NCBI RefSeq assembly: GCF_000015725.1 | Contig: NC_008825.1 | Location: 434,001 to 498,000 of the forward strand | DNA from: Methylibium petroleiphilum PM1 | GTDB taxonomy: Bacteria > Pseudomonadota > Gammaproteobacteria > Burkholderiales > Burkholderiaceae_C | Reading direction: 5' to 3' | DNA length: 64,000 bases | Part shown: positions 8,513 to 16,093 of the stretch, piece after piece | Layout: each line of letters starts with the position of its first letter | How positions within the stretch are numbered: the stretch's first letter is position 1 | Notes under the pieces: generated by a model | The model's database searches: none | Told to the model about the DNA's origin: nothing | What the model saw: the letters and a program-made list of their open reading frames with translations, nothing else | Made by a program: the position numbers and the translations under genes

Positions 8513-8526
8513 CTGACGTGGATCAA
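8513..8526. promoter_or_regulatory. Possible FNR/ANR-like half-conserved box
   Basis: CTGAC-GTGG-ATCAA matches the FNR/ANR consensus TTGAT-N4-ATCAA at 8 of 10 positions, with one half perfect. It lies 58 bp upstream of the DUF2892 start in the divergent region shared with the hydratase gene. A single imperfect match in a GC-rich genome is weak evidence. Confidence 0.25.
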
Positions 8527-8621
8527 GACTGCGGTTCGAACAGGAAAAGGGATTGACTTCGTTCGACCGCCGCCGCTAGCGTGCCGCTGTCGATTTCGAG
8601 CGACGCCTCGGGGATGCACGC

Positions 8622-9452
8622 ATGTCGATGACCATCGCACCGCCTTCTCTCGATGCCCTGGCTCGGCAGATCCAGACCGCACAGGACGCGACCCGGCAGA
8701 TCGAGCCCTTCACGTCGCAGCTCGACGGCTTCGACGTGCCGGCCGCGTACGCGGTGGCGCAGCTCGTGCACGAGGCACGGCTGCGGGAAGGCGCGCGCGC
8801 GATCGGTCGCAAGATCGGCTTCACCAACCCGGACATGTGGTCGCTGTACGGCGTGCGCGACCCGGTATGGGCCCACGTCTACGACCGGACCGTGGTGCGC
8901 GTGGCGGGCGGACGGCACGTGTGCCGGCTGGCGCCGTTCACCGAGCCGAAGATCGAGCCCGAGATCGTGCTGCACTTCCATCGCGCGCCGCCGGCGGGTG
9001 CCGACGCGGCCGCACTGCTGGACTGCATCGACTGGGTGGCGCATGCGTTCGAGATCGTGCAGTCGCATTTCCCGGGCTGGAAATTCCGCGCTGCCGATAC
9101 GGTGGCCGACGCCGCGCTGCACGGCGCGCTGCTGGTCGGCGAGCCGCAGCCGGTGGCTCGCCTGCAGCCAGGCCTGCGCTCGGCGTTGGCGGCCTTTTCC
9201 TTGGAGCTGGTGTGCGACGGCGCGGTGCGCGAGGTGGGCGTGGGCGCCAACGTGCTGGGCAGCCCGCTGGCCGCGCTGGCGCACCTGGCCGGCGTGCTGT
9301 CGCGTCAGCCGCAGGCGCTGCCGCTGCAGGCCGGCGAACTGGTGACCACCGGCACGCTCACCACCGCGCAGCCGGTGCGTGCGGGGCAGACCTGGCACAC
9401 GGTGCTGCGTGGCATCGATCTGCCGGGGCTGGCGGTCGAGTTCGTCGACTGA
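8622..9452 (+). CDS. 2-keto-4-pentenoate hydratase family protein
   Basis: A 276-aa enzyme of the fumarylacetoacetate-hydrolase-like hydratase family (MhpD/HpcG type). This family adds water to 2-hydroxy-alkadienoates in aromatic meta-cleavage pathways. Family features are the substrate-site GRKIGFTN near residue 65, the acidic metal ligands in EPKIEPEI, and the C-terminal TGTLTTAQPV...G turn. No other meta-cleavage gene is nearby, so the physiological substrate is open. A 166-bp intergenic stretch separates it from the divergent DUF2892 gene. Confidence 0.82.
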   Translation: MSMTIAPPSLDALARQIQTAQDATRQIEPFTSQLDGFDVPAAYAVAQLVHEARLREGARAIGRKIGFTNPDMWSLYGVRDPVWAHVYDRTVVRVAGGRHVCRLAPFTEPKIEPEIVLHFHRAPPAGADAAALLDCIDWVAHAFEIVQSHFPGWKFRAADTVADAALHGALLVGEPQPVARLQPGLRSALAAFSLELVCDGAVREVGVGANVLGSPLAALAHLAGVLSRQPQALPLQAGELVTTGTLTTAQPVRAGQTWHTVLRGIDLPGLAVEFVD

Positions 9453-9456
9453 CGTG

Positions 9457-9482
9457 CCCGCGGCGCGGTGCGGCGCCGCGGG
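9457..9482. terminator. GC-rich hairpin between convergent genes
   Basis: A perfect 10-bp stem (9457-9466 with 9473-9482) and 6-nt loop sit between the ends of the hydratase and the convergent GFA gene. The position suits a bidirectional terminator, but there is no real T-run on either side. Confidence 0.35.
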
Positions 9483-9497
9483 GTTCTCGGCGGCTCC

Positions 9498-9911
9498 TCA
9501 GCCCAGCGGCGGATTGGCCGGCATGCGGGCCCGGCTCGGATCCTGCGCCACCCAGGGCTGGGCGTGGTCGCACCAGATCTCCATCTGAGGCTGCAGCGCC
9601 GACGTGTCGTCGAGCGTGCCGGCCTTCAGGAAGGTGAGGGCAGGTGCAGCCGCCACTTCGGAGACGATCGCCGAGCCGCAGTTCGGGCAGAACTTGCGAT
9701 CCACCGGCAGGCCGCTCTCGCCGGTGTCGCGGTAGGTGGACACCGGGCCGCCTTCGATCACCAGGCTCTCGCGCGGCAGGCCCAGCACGATGGAGAACGA
9801 GGTGCCCGACTGCTTCTGGCAGTGCTTGCAGTGGCACACGGCGGTGAACACCGGTTGTGCCGAGCCGTGATAGCGAACCTTGCCGCACAGGCAGCCGCCG
9901 ACGATTTCCAT
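9498..9911 (-). CDS. GFA family protein (glutathione-dependent formaldehyde-activating enzyme fold)
   Basis: A 137-aa GFA-family protein that binds structural and catalytic zinc through cysteines. Visible ligands are GGCLCG (Cys7, Cys9), the CHCKHC cluster near residues 26-31 and FCPNCGS near residue 75. I chose the ATG at 9911 because it gives the family N-terminus MEIVGGCLCG and follows a GAAGGAGA site 7 nt upstream. The open frame extends to 10034, but that part is unlike the family. Many GFA proteins are not formaldehyde enzymes, so the substrate is left open. Confidence 0.86.
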   Translation of the reverse strand: MEIVGGCLCGKVRYHGSAQPVFTAVCHCKHCQKQSGTSFSIVLGLPRESLVIEGGPVSTYRDTGESGLPVDRKFCPNCGSAIVSEVAAAPALTFLKAGTLDDTSALQPQMEIWCDHAQPWVAQDPSRARMPANPPLG

Positions 9912-10118
9912 GGGAAAGTCTCCTTCAGATCCGGGCATCGGACGTGCCCGCTGGGACGACGCTAGCACCGCGGGTGGCGACGCGCCAGCGGGCGGTTGCG
10001 GGTGTTCCGGCGCATGACAGTCGGATCGGCGCAAGACGGCGGTGCGGTCGCGCCGTGACGGCCTGGAAATCGGCTACAAAGCGGTGGGAGCCAGTGGGGA
10101 CTGGAGCGAGGGCGGTCG

Positions 10119-10724
10119 ATGATTCGAACAGTTGGCGGCGGCGCCATGGCGCTGGCGCATCGCGCGTCGGGACTGCGGCGGTGGCTCGCGCCGTGTCTGG
10201 CTTTCGTCCTGATGGGCGGAGCGCTCGCCAGCGCGTGGGCGCAACCGACCCTGCCGGTGCCCGCCACTTTCGCCGGCGTCCTGCCCTGTGCCGACTGCGC
10301 CGGCGTGGCGCAGACGCTCACGCTGCGTGCGGACGGCCTGTACCGCCTGCGCCGCACCTACCTGGGCAAGCCGGAAGGGCCGTTCTCCGAACTTGGACAC
10401 TGGAAGCTGAACGCCGCCGGCACGCTGCTGATGCTGCGCGGCGAGACGGACACGCTGCTGTTCGCGGTGATGCCCTCGGGCGCCGAGGACGAGGGCGGGC
10501 TGCGCCTGCTCGACCGCCGCGGCCAGCCCATCGAGTCGGACGCCAACCTGGCCCTGCGCCGCACGGCGGCGCTCGACCCGGTGGCGTTCACCGACTGCGA
10601 CGGCGGCGTGCGAGAGCGCGTCGCCGACGATGGGCCGGGCAGCGCCGACGCCCCACCTGGCGTGGCCTGCGGGGCGCCGCAGGTGCCGGCGCACGATGCC
10701 CCGGAGCCTCAGCCCAGGCACTGA
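10119..10724 (+). CDS. NlpE-like copper-resistance/envelope protein
   Basis: A 201-aa exported protein with a signal peptide (WLAPCLAFVLMGGALASAWA). The NlpE N-terminal domain begins PATFAGVLPCADCAGVAQTL. The CxxC (CADC) and the beta-barrel pattern LTLRADGLYRLRRTYLG are characteristic of NlpE/DUF306-like folds. E. coli NlpE is an outer-membrane lipoprotein that senses surface contact and copper. This homologue lacks a clear lipobox, so it may be periplasmic. The C-terminal 30 residues are Pro- and Asp-rich. It ends 20 bp before the MscS gene, so the two may be cotranscribed. Confidence 0.78.
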   Translation: MIRTVGGGAMALAHRASGLRRWLAPCLAFVLMGGALASAWAQPTLPVPATFAGVLPCADCAGVAQTLTLRADGLYRLRRTYLGKPEGPFSELGHWKLNAAGTLLMLRGETDTLLFAVMPSGAEDEGGLRLLDRRGQPIESDANLALRRTAALDPVAFTDCDGGVRERVADDGPGSADAPPGVACGAPQVPAHDAPEPQPRH

Positions 10725-10744
10725 CCACGCAACCGGAGGATCCC

Positions 10745-11554
10745 ATGGACATCGACGCATTGCAGACCTTCCTCGGCACCACCGTGACTGCGGTGATCCT
10801 CAAGATCCTGGCCGCGCTCGCGTTCTGGCTCGTCGGCCGCTGGCTGATCGGCCGGGTGATCGCGCTGGTGCAGGCGGCCATGAGCCGCAACCACGTCGAC
10901 CCCACCCTGACCAAGTACCTGGGCTCGATCATCGCCGTCGCGCTGAACATCGCGCTGGTGCTCGGCATCCTGGGCTACTTCGGGATCGAGACCACCTCCT
11001 TTGCGGCGATGCTGGCCGGCGCCGGCGTGGCGATCGGTGCGGCGTGGAGCGGGCTGCTCGGCAACTTCGCGGCCGGCGCCTTCATGCTGATCCTGCGGCC
11101 CTTCAAGGTGGGCGACTTCGTCAGCGTGGGCGGCGTGGTGGGTACGGTGCGAGAGCTCGGCCTGTTCGGGACCACGATCGTCACGCCCGACAACGTGATG
11201 ACGATCGTGGGCAACGGCAAGATCTTCGGCGACACGATCCAGAACTTCTCCGTGCTGCCGGTGCGGCGCGTCGAGCGGGTGGCGCAGCTGGCCCACGGCG
11301 TGGATCCGCTCGATGCGATCGCGCGCCTGAAGGCCGCGGTGGCGCAGATCCCGAACATCTCCAAGGACATGCCGCCCGAGGTCAACCTGCTCGACTTCAA
11401 GCTCGAAGGACCGCAGATCGCGGTGCGCCCCTACGCCCACACCGACCACTACTGGCAGGTCTACTTCGACACCAACGAGGCGATCGTGCGGGTGTGCCAG
11501 GAGGCCGGCTGGCCGGTCCCGTCGGCGCTGCACCAGATCGTGAAGCCGGCGTGA
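10745..11554 (+). CDS. Small-conductance mechanosensitive channel (MscS family)
   Basis: A 269-aa MscS-type channel, close in size to E. coli MscS (286 aa). It has three N-terminal helices. The pore helix pattern is AAMLAGAGVAIGAAWSGLLG, running into NFAAGAFMLILRPFKVGDFV. The beta domain follows (VGTVRELGLFGTTIVTPDN) and then the C-terminal alpha-beta domain. The channel opens under membrane tension in the inner membrane to release solutes on osmotic downshock. The start ATG at 10745 follows an AGGAT-type site and lies 20 bp after the NlpE-like gene. Confidence 0.93.
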   Translation: MDIDALQTFLGTTVTAVILKILAALAFWLVGRWLIGRVIALVQAAMSRNHVDPTLTKYLGSIIAVALNIALVLGILGYFGIETTSFAAMLAGAGVAIGAAWSGLLGNFAAGAFMLILRPFKVGDFVSVGGVVGTVRELGLFGTTIVTPDNVMTIVGNGKIFGDTIQNFSVLPVRRVERVAQLAHGVDPLDAIARLKAAVAQIPNISKDMPPEVNLLDFKLEGPQIAVRPYAHTDHYWQVYFDTNEAIVRVCQEAGWPVPSALHQIVKPA

Positions 11555-11607
11555 GCCGCGGCGCACTGTCGGCCCCGGCACATCCCTTTTCACGCTGAGC
11601 CGTCCGC

Positions 11608-12456
11608 GTGGCCGCGCTGCTCGAAGTCCTGGCATCGATCCCGGCCGCGGTGTGGTCGGGCCTGCTCGGGGCGCTGCTGGCCTTGAGCGGCGTGCTGCTG
11701 TCCAACCGCGGCAACACCCAGCGGCTGAAGGTGCAACTGGCACACGACGCCGCCGAGAAGGCGAAGGAACGCACCGCCACGCTGCGCCGCGAGACCTGCC
11801 TGCGCACCGTGGAGTCGCTGGCCAACGTGAGCGCCTTTCTCGGCGGCCTGCCCCAGGCGGATCTGGCCAAGGCGAACGCCACCGAAGCCCTGCAGGGCTT
11901 TCTCGCCGCGGCGGCCCGCCTGCAACTGGTGGGCGAGCCGAAGACCGCGTTGCTGGTCAGCGAACTGGCCGCGGCCTACGGCGAGTTGCTGTTGCGCCTG
12001 ATGGTCGACCTGCAGCCGATGCAGCTGCTGCGTGCCGAGATCGCGGCGTGCGATGCGTTCCACGACAAGGCGCAGGCCGAGATCAACCGACTGCTGGGCG
12101 AGATGTCGAAGCTCGACGAGACGGCGCAACCCCATCCCGCGGTCTTTCAGGCCTTGAGCCGCACGCTCGACTTCCATCGCGGTCGCGCCGCCGAGCTGAA
12201 CGCCGAGCGCATCCGACACGGCCTGCGCTTCGCCGAGCTCCAGGCCGTCTTCATTCGCCATCTGTTCGCCGAGATGAAGCACATCGGCGCGCAGCAGATC
12301 CCGGTGCTGGTGGAGATCCGCCGCGACCTGGGCCTGGGAGGCGACCTGACGGCATACCGATCGCAACTCGAGGCCCAGCACCAGCGCGTCGCCGAGCAGC
12401 TGGACCGCACGCTGGCCGCACTGCAGGCGGCCGCGCCGCCGGGGGCCGCTGCCTGA
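11608..12456 (+). CDS. Hypothetical membrane-anchored coiled-coil protein
   Basis: A 282-aa protein I do not recognise. One N-terminal transmembrane helix (VWSGLLGALLALSGVLLS, residues 16-33) is followed by a long, almost entirely helical, charged region. That region has heptad-like stretches (HDAAEKAKERTATLRRE and the C-terminal SQLEAQHQRVAEQLDRTLAAL). There is no signal cleavage site, so the bulk probably faces the cytosol. The start is GTG at 11608, 53 bp after the MscS gene on the same strand, with no obvious terminator between. Joint expression with the channel is therefore possible. Confidence 0.6.
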   Translation: MAALLEVLASIPAAVWSGLLGALLALSGVLLSNRGNTQRLKVQLAHDAAEKAKERTATLRRETCLRTVESLANVSAFLGGLPQADLAKANATEALQGFLAAAARLQLVGEPKTALLVSELAAAYGELLLRLMVDLQPMQLLRAEIAACDAFHDKAQAEINRLLGEMSKLDETAQPHPAVFQALSRTLDFHRGRAAELNAERIRHGLRFAELQAVFIRHLFAEMKHIGAQQIPVLVEIRRDLGLGGDLTAYRSQLEAQHQRVAEQLDRTLAALQAAAPPGAAA

Positions 12457-12477
12457 GCGGAAGAACGCCCGCGCGTC

Positions 12478-13314
12478 TCAGTCGACGAAGAAGTCCAGCA
12501 CGAAGTCCTTCGTGCCGGGCGTGACGCTGTACTTCTCCAGGTCGGTGATGCCGTGCTGCGCGAGCAGCGTGTCGTCGATGAAGAAGTTGCCGGTCACCGT
12601 CTTCGCGTCGCGGGTCAGCACCAGCCAGGCGGCGTCGGCCAGGATCTCCGGCGTGCGGCAGCGGGCGATGTCGATGCCGGGGATCATCTGCAGCGCCGCG
12701 GTGGCGATGGCAGTGCGCGGCCACAGGCTGTTGACGGCGATGCCATGGCTCCTGAACTCGGCTGCGTGACCCAGCGTGCATTCGCTCATGCCGTACTTCG
12801 CCATCGTGTATGCCACGTGGTTCTTGAACCAGTGAGGCTTCATCGACAGCGGGGGGCTCATGTTCAGCACGTGCGGGTTGCGGCCGGCCGCGGCGCTCTT
12901 TAGCAGCTCCGGCAGGCAGGCCTGGGTGCACAGGTAGGTGCCGCGCACGTTGACGCCGAACATCAGGTCGAAGCGCTTCATCGGCGTCATCGGCGTCGGC
13001 GTGAGGCTGATCGCGCTGGCGTTGTTGACCAGGATGTCGATGCCGCCGAAGCGCTCGACGGTCTGCGCCACCGCGGCCAGCACGCTGGCCTCGTCACGGA
13101 TGTCGCCGGCGATCGCCAGTGCCTGGCCGCCCGCGGCCTCGATTTCCGCCGCCGCGCTGTAGATGGTGCCCGGCAGCTTGGGGTTGGCCTCGGTGGTCTT
13201 GGCCACGATCGCGATGCGCGCACCGTCGGCCGCGGCGCGCTTCGCGATCGCCAGGCCGATGCCGCGGCTGGCGCCGGTGATGAACAGGGTCTTGTCGCGC
13301 AGGGTCGTCGTCAT
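12478..13314 (-). CDS. SDR family oxidoreductase, HSDL2-like
   Basis: A 278-aa short-chain dehydrogenase. The cofactor site is TGASRGIG (residues 13-20). NNAS follows, then LNMSPPLSMKPHWFK with YTMAK as the catalytic Tyr-x3-Lys. The MSPPL and CAYTMAKYGMS-like stretch is the signature of hydroxysteroid-dehydrogenase-like 2 proteins, here without the sterol-carrier domain that eukaryotic HSDL2 carries. It is the last gene of the minus-strand beta-oxidation operon, 46 bp after the enoyl-CoA hydratase gene. A 3-hydroxyacyl or ketone substrate linked to fatty-acid breakdown is likely but inferred. Confidence 0.88.
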   Translation of the reverse strand: MTTTLRDKTLFITGASRGIGLAIAKRAAADGARIAIVAKTTEANPKLPGTIYSAAAEIEAAGGQALAIAGDIRDEASVLAAVAQTVERFGGIDILVNNASAISLTPTPMTPMKRFDLMFGVNVRGTYLCTQACLPELLKSAAAGRNPHVLNMSPPLSMKPHWFKNHVAYTMAKYGMSECTLGHAAEFRSHGIAVNSLWPRTAIATAALQMIPGIDIARCRTPEILADAAWLVLTRDAKTVTGNFFIDDTLLAQHGITDLEKYSVTPGTKDFVLDFFVD

Positions 13315-13360
13315 GGCAGCATCCTCGAGGCAGGGCAGGCAGGGGCGGGAGTGCGTGGGC

Positions 13361-14131
13361 TCAGACCTTGCTGAAGTCCGGCTTGCGCTTGTCCATGAAG
13401 GCCGAGAACGCCTCGCGTGCCGCCGGCCCGCGCAGCAGCGGACCGAACACCTCGCCTTCGGCGGCCATCGCCGTGGCCACCGCGTCGGCCGATGCGGCCT
13501 TCATCAGGCGCTTGGTCGCGACCAGCGCGCTCTGCGGCTTGTCGGCCAGCCGGCGCGCCTGCGCCTGCGCGAAGCTGTTCACCTCGCCGGGCGGCAGGAT
13601 GCGGTTCACCAACCCCCACTCCGCCGCCTGCTCGGCGCCGAAGGGCTCGCCGAGCAGCAGCGCCTCGGCGGCGCGCACATGGCCGAGGCGCGCCGGCAGC
13701 AGCAGGCTCGACGCCGCCTCGGGGCACAGGCCCAGGTTCACGAAGGGCAGGCTGAACTTCGCGTTGTCGCCGGCGTAGACCAGGTCGCAATGCAGCAGCA
13801 GCGTGGTGCCGATGCCGACCGCTGCGCCGCAGACGCCGGCCACCAGCGGCTTCGGGAAGCTGCGCAGGCCGTGCAGGAAGCGCCACACCGGCGCATCGGC
13901 GCTGGCCGGCGGATCGTTCAGGAAGTCGGCGAGGTCGTTGCCGGCGCTGAAGATCAGCTCGTGGCCCTGGATCACCACGGCGCGCACCGCGGCGTCGTCG
14001 CGGGCCGCGGCCAGTGCGTCGGCGAGCGCCGCGTACATCGCTGCGGTGATCGAGTTCTTCTTGTCGAGGCGGTTGAAGGTCAGCGTCAGCACGCCGGCTT
14101 CGGCGTGGCTCAGGAGGTCGTCGTGGCTCAT
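13361..14131 (-). CDS. Enoyl-CoA hydratase/isomerase family protein
   Basis: A 256-aa crotonase-fold enzyme. The N-terminus reads MSHDDLLSHAEAGVLTLTFNR. The first oxyanion-hole loop is FSAGNDLADF and the second is CGAAVGIGTTLLLHCDLV. The acidic residue at the active site is in NLGLCPEAASS. It hydrates or isomerises enoyl-CoA in fatty-acid oxidation. The start at 14131 was chosen by the family N-terminus; the frame is open upstream only as a shadow of the DUF1569 gene. It lies between the DUF1569 gene (55 bp) and the SDR gene (46 bp) in one operon. Confidence 0.9.
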   Translation of the reverse strand: MSHDDLLSHAEAGVLTLTFNRLDKKNSITAAMYAALADALAAARDDAAVRAVVIQGHELIFSAGNDLADFLNDPPASADAPVWRFLHGLRSFPKPLVAGVCGAAVGIGTTLLLHCDLVYAGDNAKFSLPFVNLGLCPEAASSLLLPARLGHVRAAEALLLGEPFGAEQAAEWGLVNRILPPGEVNSFAQAQARRLADKPQSALVATKRLMKAASADAVATAMAAEGEVFGPLLRGPAAREAFSAFMDKRKPDFSKV

Positions 14132-14186
14132 GTCGGGGCTCCGAGGGGTTGTGCGAGGGCGAGGGGTGTCGATCCGGTGCGGCGCC

Positions 14187-14753
14187 TCAGGCGAGCCGGG
14201 TTTCCTCGAACTGCTGCCAGTGTGCGGCCAGGTGCATCTGGTGGGCGCGGGCGTAGGCCGGCTTGTCGAGCACACCGTAGGCGAAGTGCGGCGCCAGCGT
14301 GCCATCGTGCGCCTCGAACGCATCCATCGCGCGCAACAGGCGGAGCGCCGCGGCGTCGGGCGGCAACGCCGCATCGAGCGGCGCAGCACCGGGGAGGGGC
14401 TCGTCGAGCGGGTGCGTCATCCGGCCGCGCGCTTCGAACACCGCATGCGCCGCGGCGCCGACGGTGTGCGTGAACCAGGCCGGCTTCAGGCGTGGATAGC
14501 CGGCCAGCGAGCCCTCGACGCTCTGCGCGAGGTGCTGCAGGGCCTGGCTCAGCGACCAGTGGCCGTTGCTGCGCCAGCGTGAACCCGGCTGCGCCAGCGC
14601 GAAGACCGCGTTGCGTGCTTCGGCCCAGGTCGCGAAGCGCTCGATGCGGCCGGGCGCGCAGCCGGCCAACCCGCCGGTCGCGAGGCTTGCGAGGCCGGCC
14701 ACCAGGACGCGCCGGCGTGGCAGGACGCCCGAGGTCAGGGGAATCGCGTTCAC
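14187..14753 (-). CDS. DUF1569 (DinB-like) lipoprotein/Tat-type exported protein
   Basis: A 188-aa DUF1569 protein with a GTG start. The N-terminus has a twin-arginine-like PRRRVLVAGLASLATGGLAGC, combining an RR motif with a lipobox Cys near residue 32. The remainder matches the DinB-like four-helix layout: GHWSLSQALQHLAQSVEGS, then a later conserved HxxxH-like segment HQMHLAAHWQQF. It lies 6 bp after the thiolase gene inside the beta-oxidation operon. Its role there is unknown; DinB-fold proteins often bind metal and thiols. Confidence 0.78.
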   Translation of the reverse strand: MNAIPLTSGVLPRRRVLVAGLASLATGGLAGCAPGRIERFATWAEARNAVFALAQPGSRWRSNGHWSLSQALQHLAQSVEGSLAGYPRLKPAWFTHTVGAAAHAVFEARGRMTHPLDEPLPGAAPLDAALPPDAAALRLLRAMDAFEAHDGTLAPHFAYGVLDKPAYARAHQMHLAAHWQQFEETRLA

Positions 14754-14759
14754 CGCGCG

Positions 14760-15959
14760 TCAGACGCGTTCAAGGATGCCCGCCGCCCCCTGGCCCATGC
14801 CGACGCACATCGTCACCATGCCGTACTTCAGGTTGTGGCGTTGCAGCGCGTGCACGACGGTGGCCGAGCGGATGGCGCCGGTGGCGCCCAGCGGGTGGCC
14901 GAGGGCGATGGCGCCGCCCATCGGGTTGACCTTGGCCGGGTCGAGCCCGACGCTTCCGATGACCGCCAGCGCCTGGGCCGCGAAGGCCTCGTTCAGCTCG
15001 ATCCAGCCCAGGTCGTCGAGCTTCAGCCCGGCGTGCTTCAACGCCAGCGGGATCGCCTCGATCGGACCGATGCCCATGATCTCGGGCGGCACGCCGCGGA
15101 TCGCATAGCTGACGAAGCGGGCCAGCGGCTTCAGGTCGAACTGCCGCACCGCCTTCTCGCTGGCGAGGATCAGCGCGCCGGCGCCGTCGCTGGTCTGCGA
15201 GCTGTTGCCCGCGGTCACCGACCCCTTGGCGGCGAACACCGGGCGCAGCCGGGCCAGGCCTTCCAGCGAGGTGTCGGGGCGCGGGCCTTCGTCGAGGGTG
15301 ACCGTACGGGTCTTGCTGCCGACCTCGCCGGTGGCCAGATTCGGAAAGCGGTCGACCACGTCGATGGGCGTCATCTCGTCGGTGAACTCGCCGGCCGCCT
15401 GGGCCGCGAGCGCCCGCTGGTGCGACTGCAGCGCGAAGGCGTCCTGCGCCTCGCGGCTCACCTTCCACTGCGCCGCGACCTTCTCGGCGGTGAGGCCCAT
15501 GCCGTAGGCGATGCCCACGTTCTCGTCCTTCTCGAACACGGCGGGGTTGAACGAGGGCTTGTTGCCGCCCATCGGCACCAGGCTCATCGACTCGGCGCCG
15601 CCGGCGATCATCACGTCGGCCTCGCCGATGCGGATGCGGTCGGCGGCCATCTGCAGCGCGGTCAGGCCCGAGGCGCAGAAGCGGTTGACCGTGACGCCGC
15701 CCACCGACTGCGGCAGGCCGGCCAGCAGCATCGCGGCGCGCGCGATGTTCATGCCCTGCTCGCCCTCGGGGAAGGAGCAGCCGACGATGGCGTCCTCGAT
15801 CGCCTTCGGGTCGAGCGTGGGCACCTGCCGCAGCGCACTCTGCACCGCCGCGACCAGCAGATCGTCGGGCCGCGTGTTGCGGAAGTAGCCCCGCCCGGAC
15901 TTGCCGATCGGGGTGCGGGTGGCGGCGACGATGTAGGCGTCTTGAACTTGCTTAGCCAT
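14760..15959 (-). CDS. Acetyl-CoA C-acyltransferase (3-ketoacyl-CoA thiolase)
   Basis: A 399-aa thiolase. The acyl-accepting Cys95 is in VNRFCASGL. The catalytic His is in GHPLGATGA and the second Cys in CVGMGQGAAG near the C-terminus. It cleaves 3-ketoacyl-CoA with CoA to acetyl-CoA and a shortened acyl-CoA, in the cytosol. It follows the FadB-type multifunctional gene on the same strand after a 134-bp gap that carries a repeat element. It is the FadA/FadI partner in this operon. Confidence 0.95.
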   Translation of the reverse strand: MAKQVQDAYIVAATRTPIGKSGRGYFRNTRPDDLLVAAVQSALRQVPTLDPKAIEDAIVGCSFPEGEQGMNIARAAMLLAGLPQSVGGVTVNRFCASGLTALQMAADRIRIGEADVMIAGGAESMSLVPMGGNKPSFNPAVFEKDENVGIAYGMGLTAEKVAAQWKVSREAQDAFALQSHQRALAAQAAGEFTDEMTPIDVVDRFPNLATGEVGSKTRTVTLDEGPRPDTSLEGLARLRPVFAAKGSVTAGNSSQTSDGAGALILASEKAVRQFDLKPLARFVSYAIRGVPPEIMGIGPIEAIPLALKHAGLKLDDLGWIELNEAFAAQALAVIGSVGLDPAKVNPMGGAIALGHPLGATGAIRSATVVHALQRHNLKYGMVTMCVGMGQGAAGILERV

Positions 15960-15983
15960 TTGAAGACTCCTTGATGTTCACTC

Positions 15984-16048
15984 GCTCTCCCGCGGGCGGA
16001 AGAGAGTCGGGGTGATGTCCTGCCCCCTATCCCGCAAGCGGGAGAGGG
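15984..16048. repeat. Dyad repeat remnant between thiolase and fadB-like genes
   Basis: Two related palindromic units lie in the 134-bp gap. One is around CTCTCCCGC...GGAAGAGAG (15985-16006). The other is an 11-bp stem, 16025-16035 with 16038-16048, with one mismatch and an AA loop. The CTCTCCCGC/GCGGGAGAG core resembles short interspersed palindromes common in GC-rich proteobacteria. It lies inside the operon and could stabilise or process the transcript. Confidence 0.5.
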
Positions 16049-16093
16049 AGTCCGTTGGTGCCGGCTCGCGGGTCATGCGCGTCTCGTCGAGGA

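Noticed and set aside
8520..8565. A tRNA-like TTCGAA stretch
   Set aside because: The GGTTCGAA resembles a T-loop, but neither the T-stem nor an acceptor stem can be formed.
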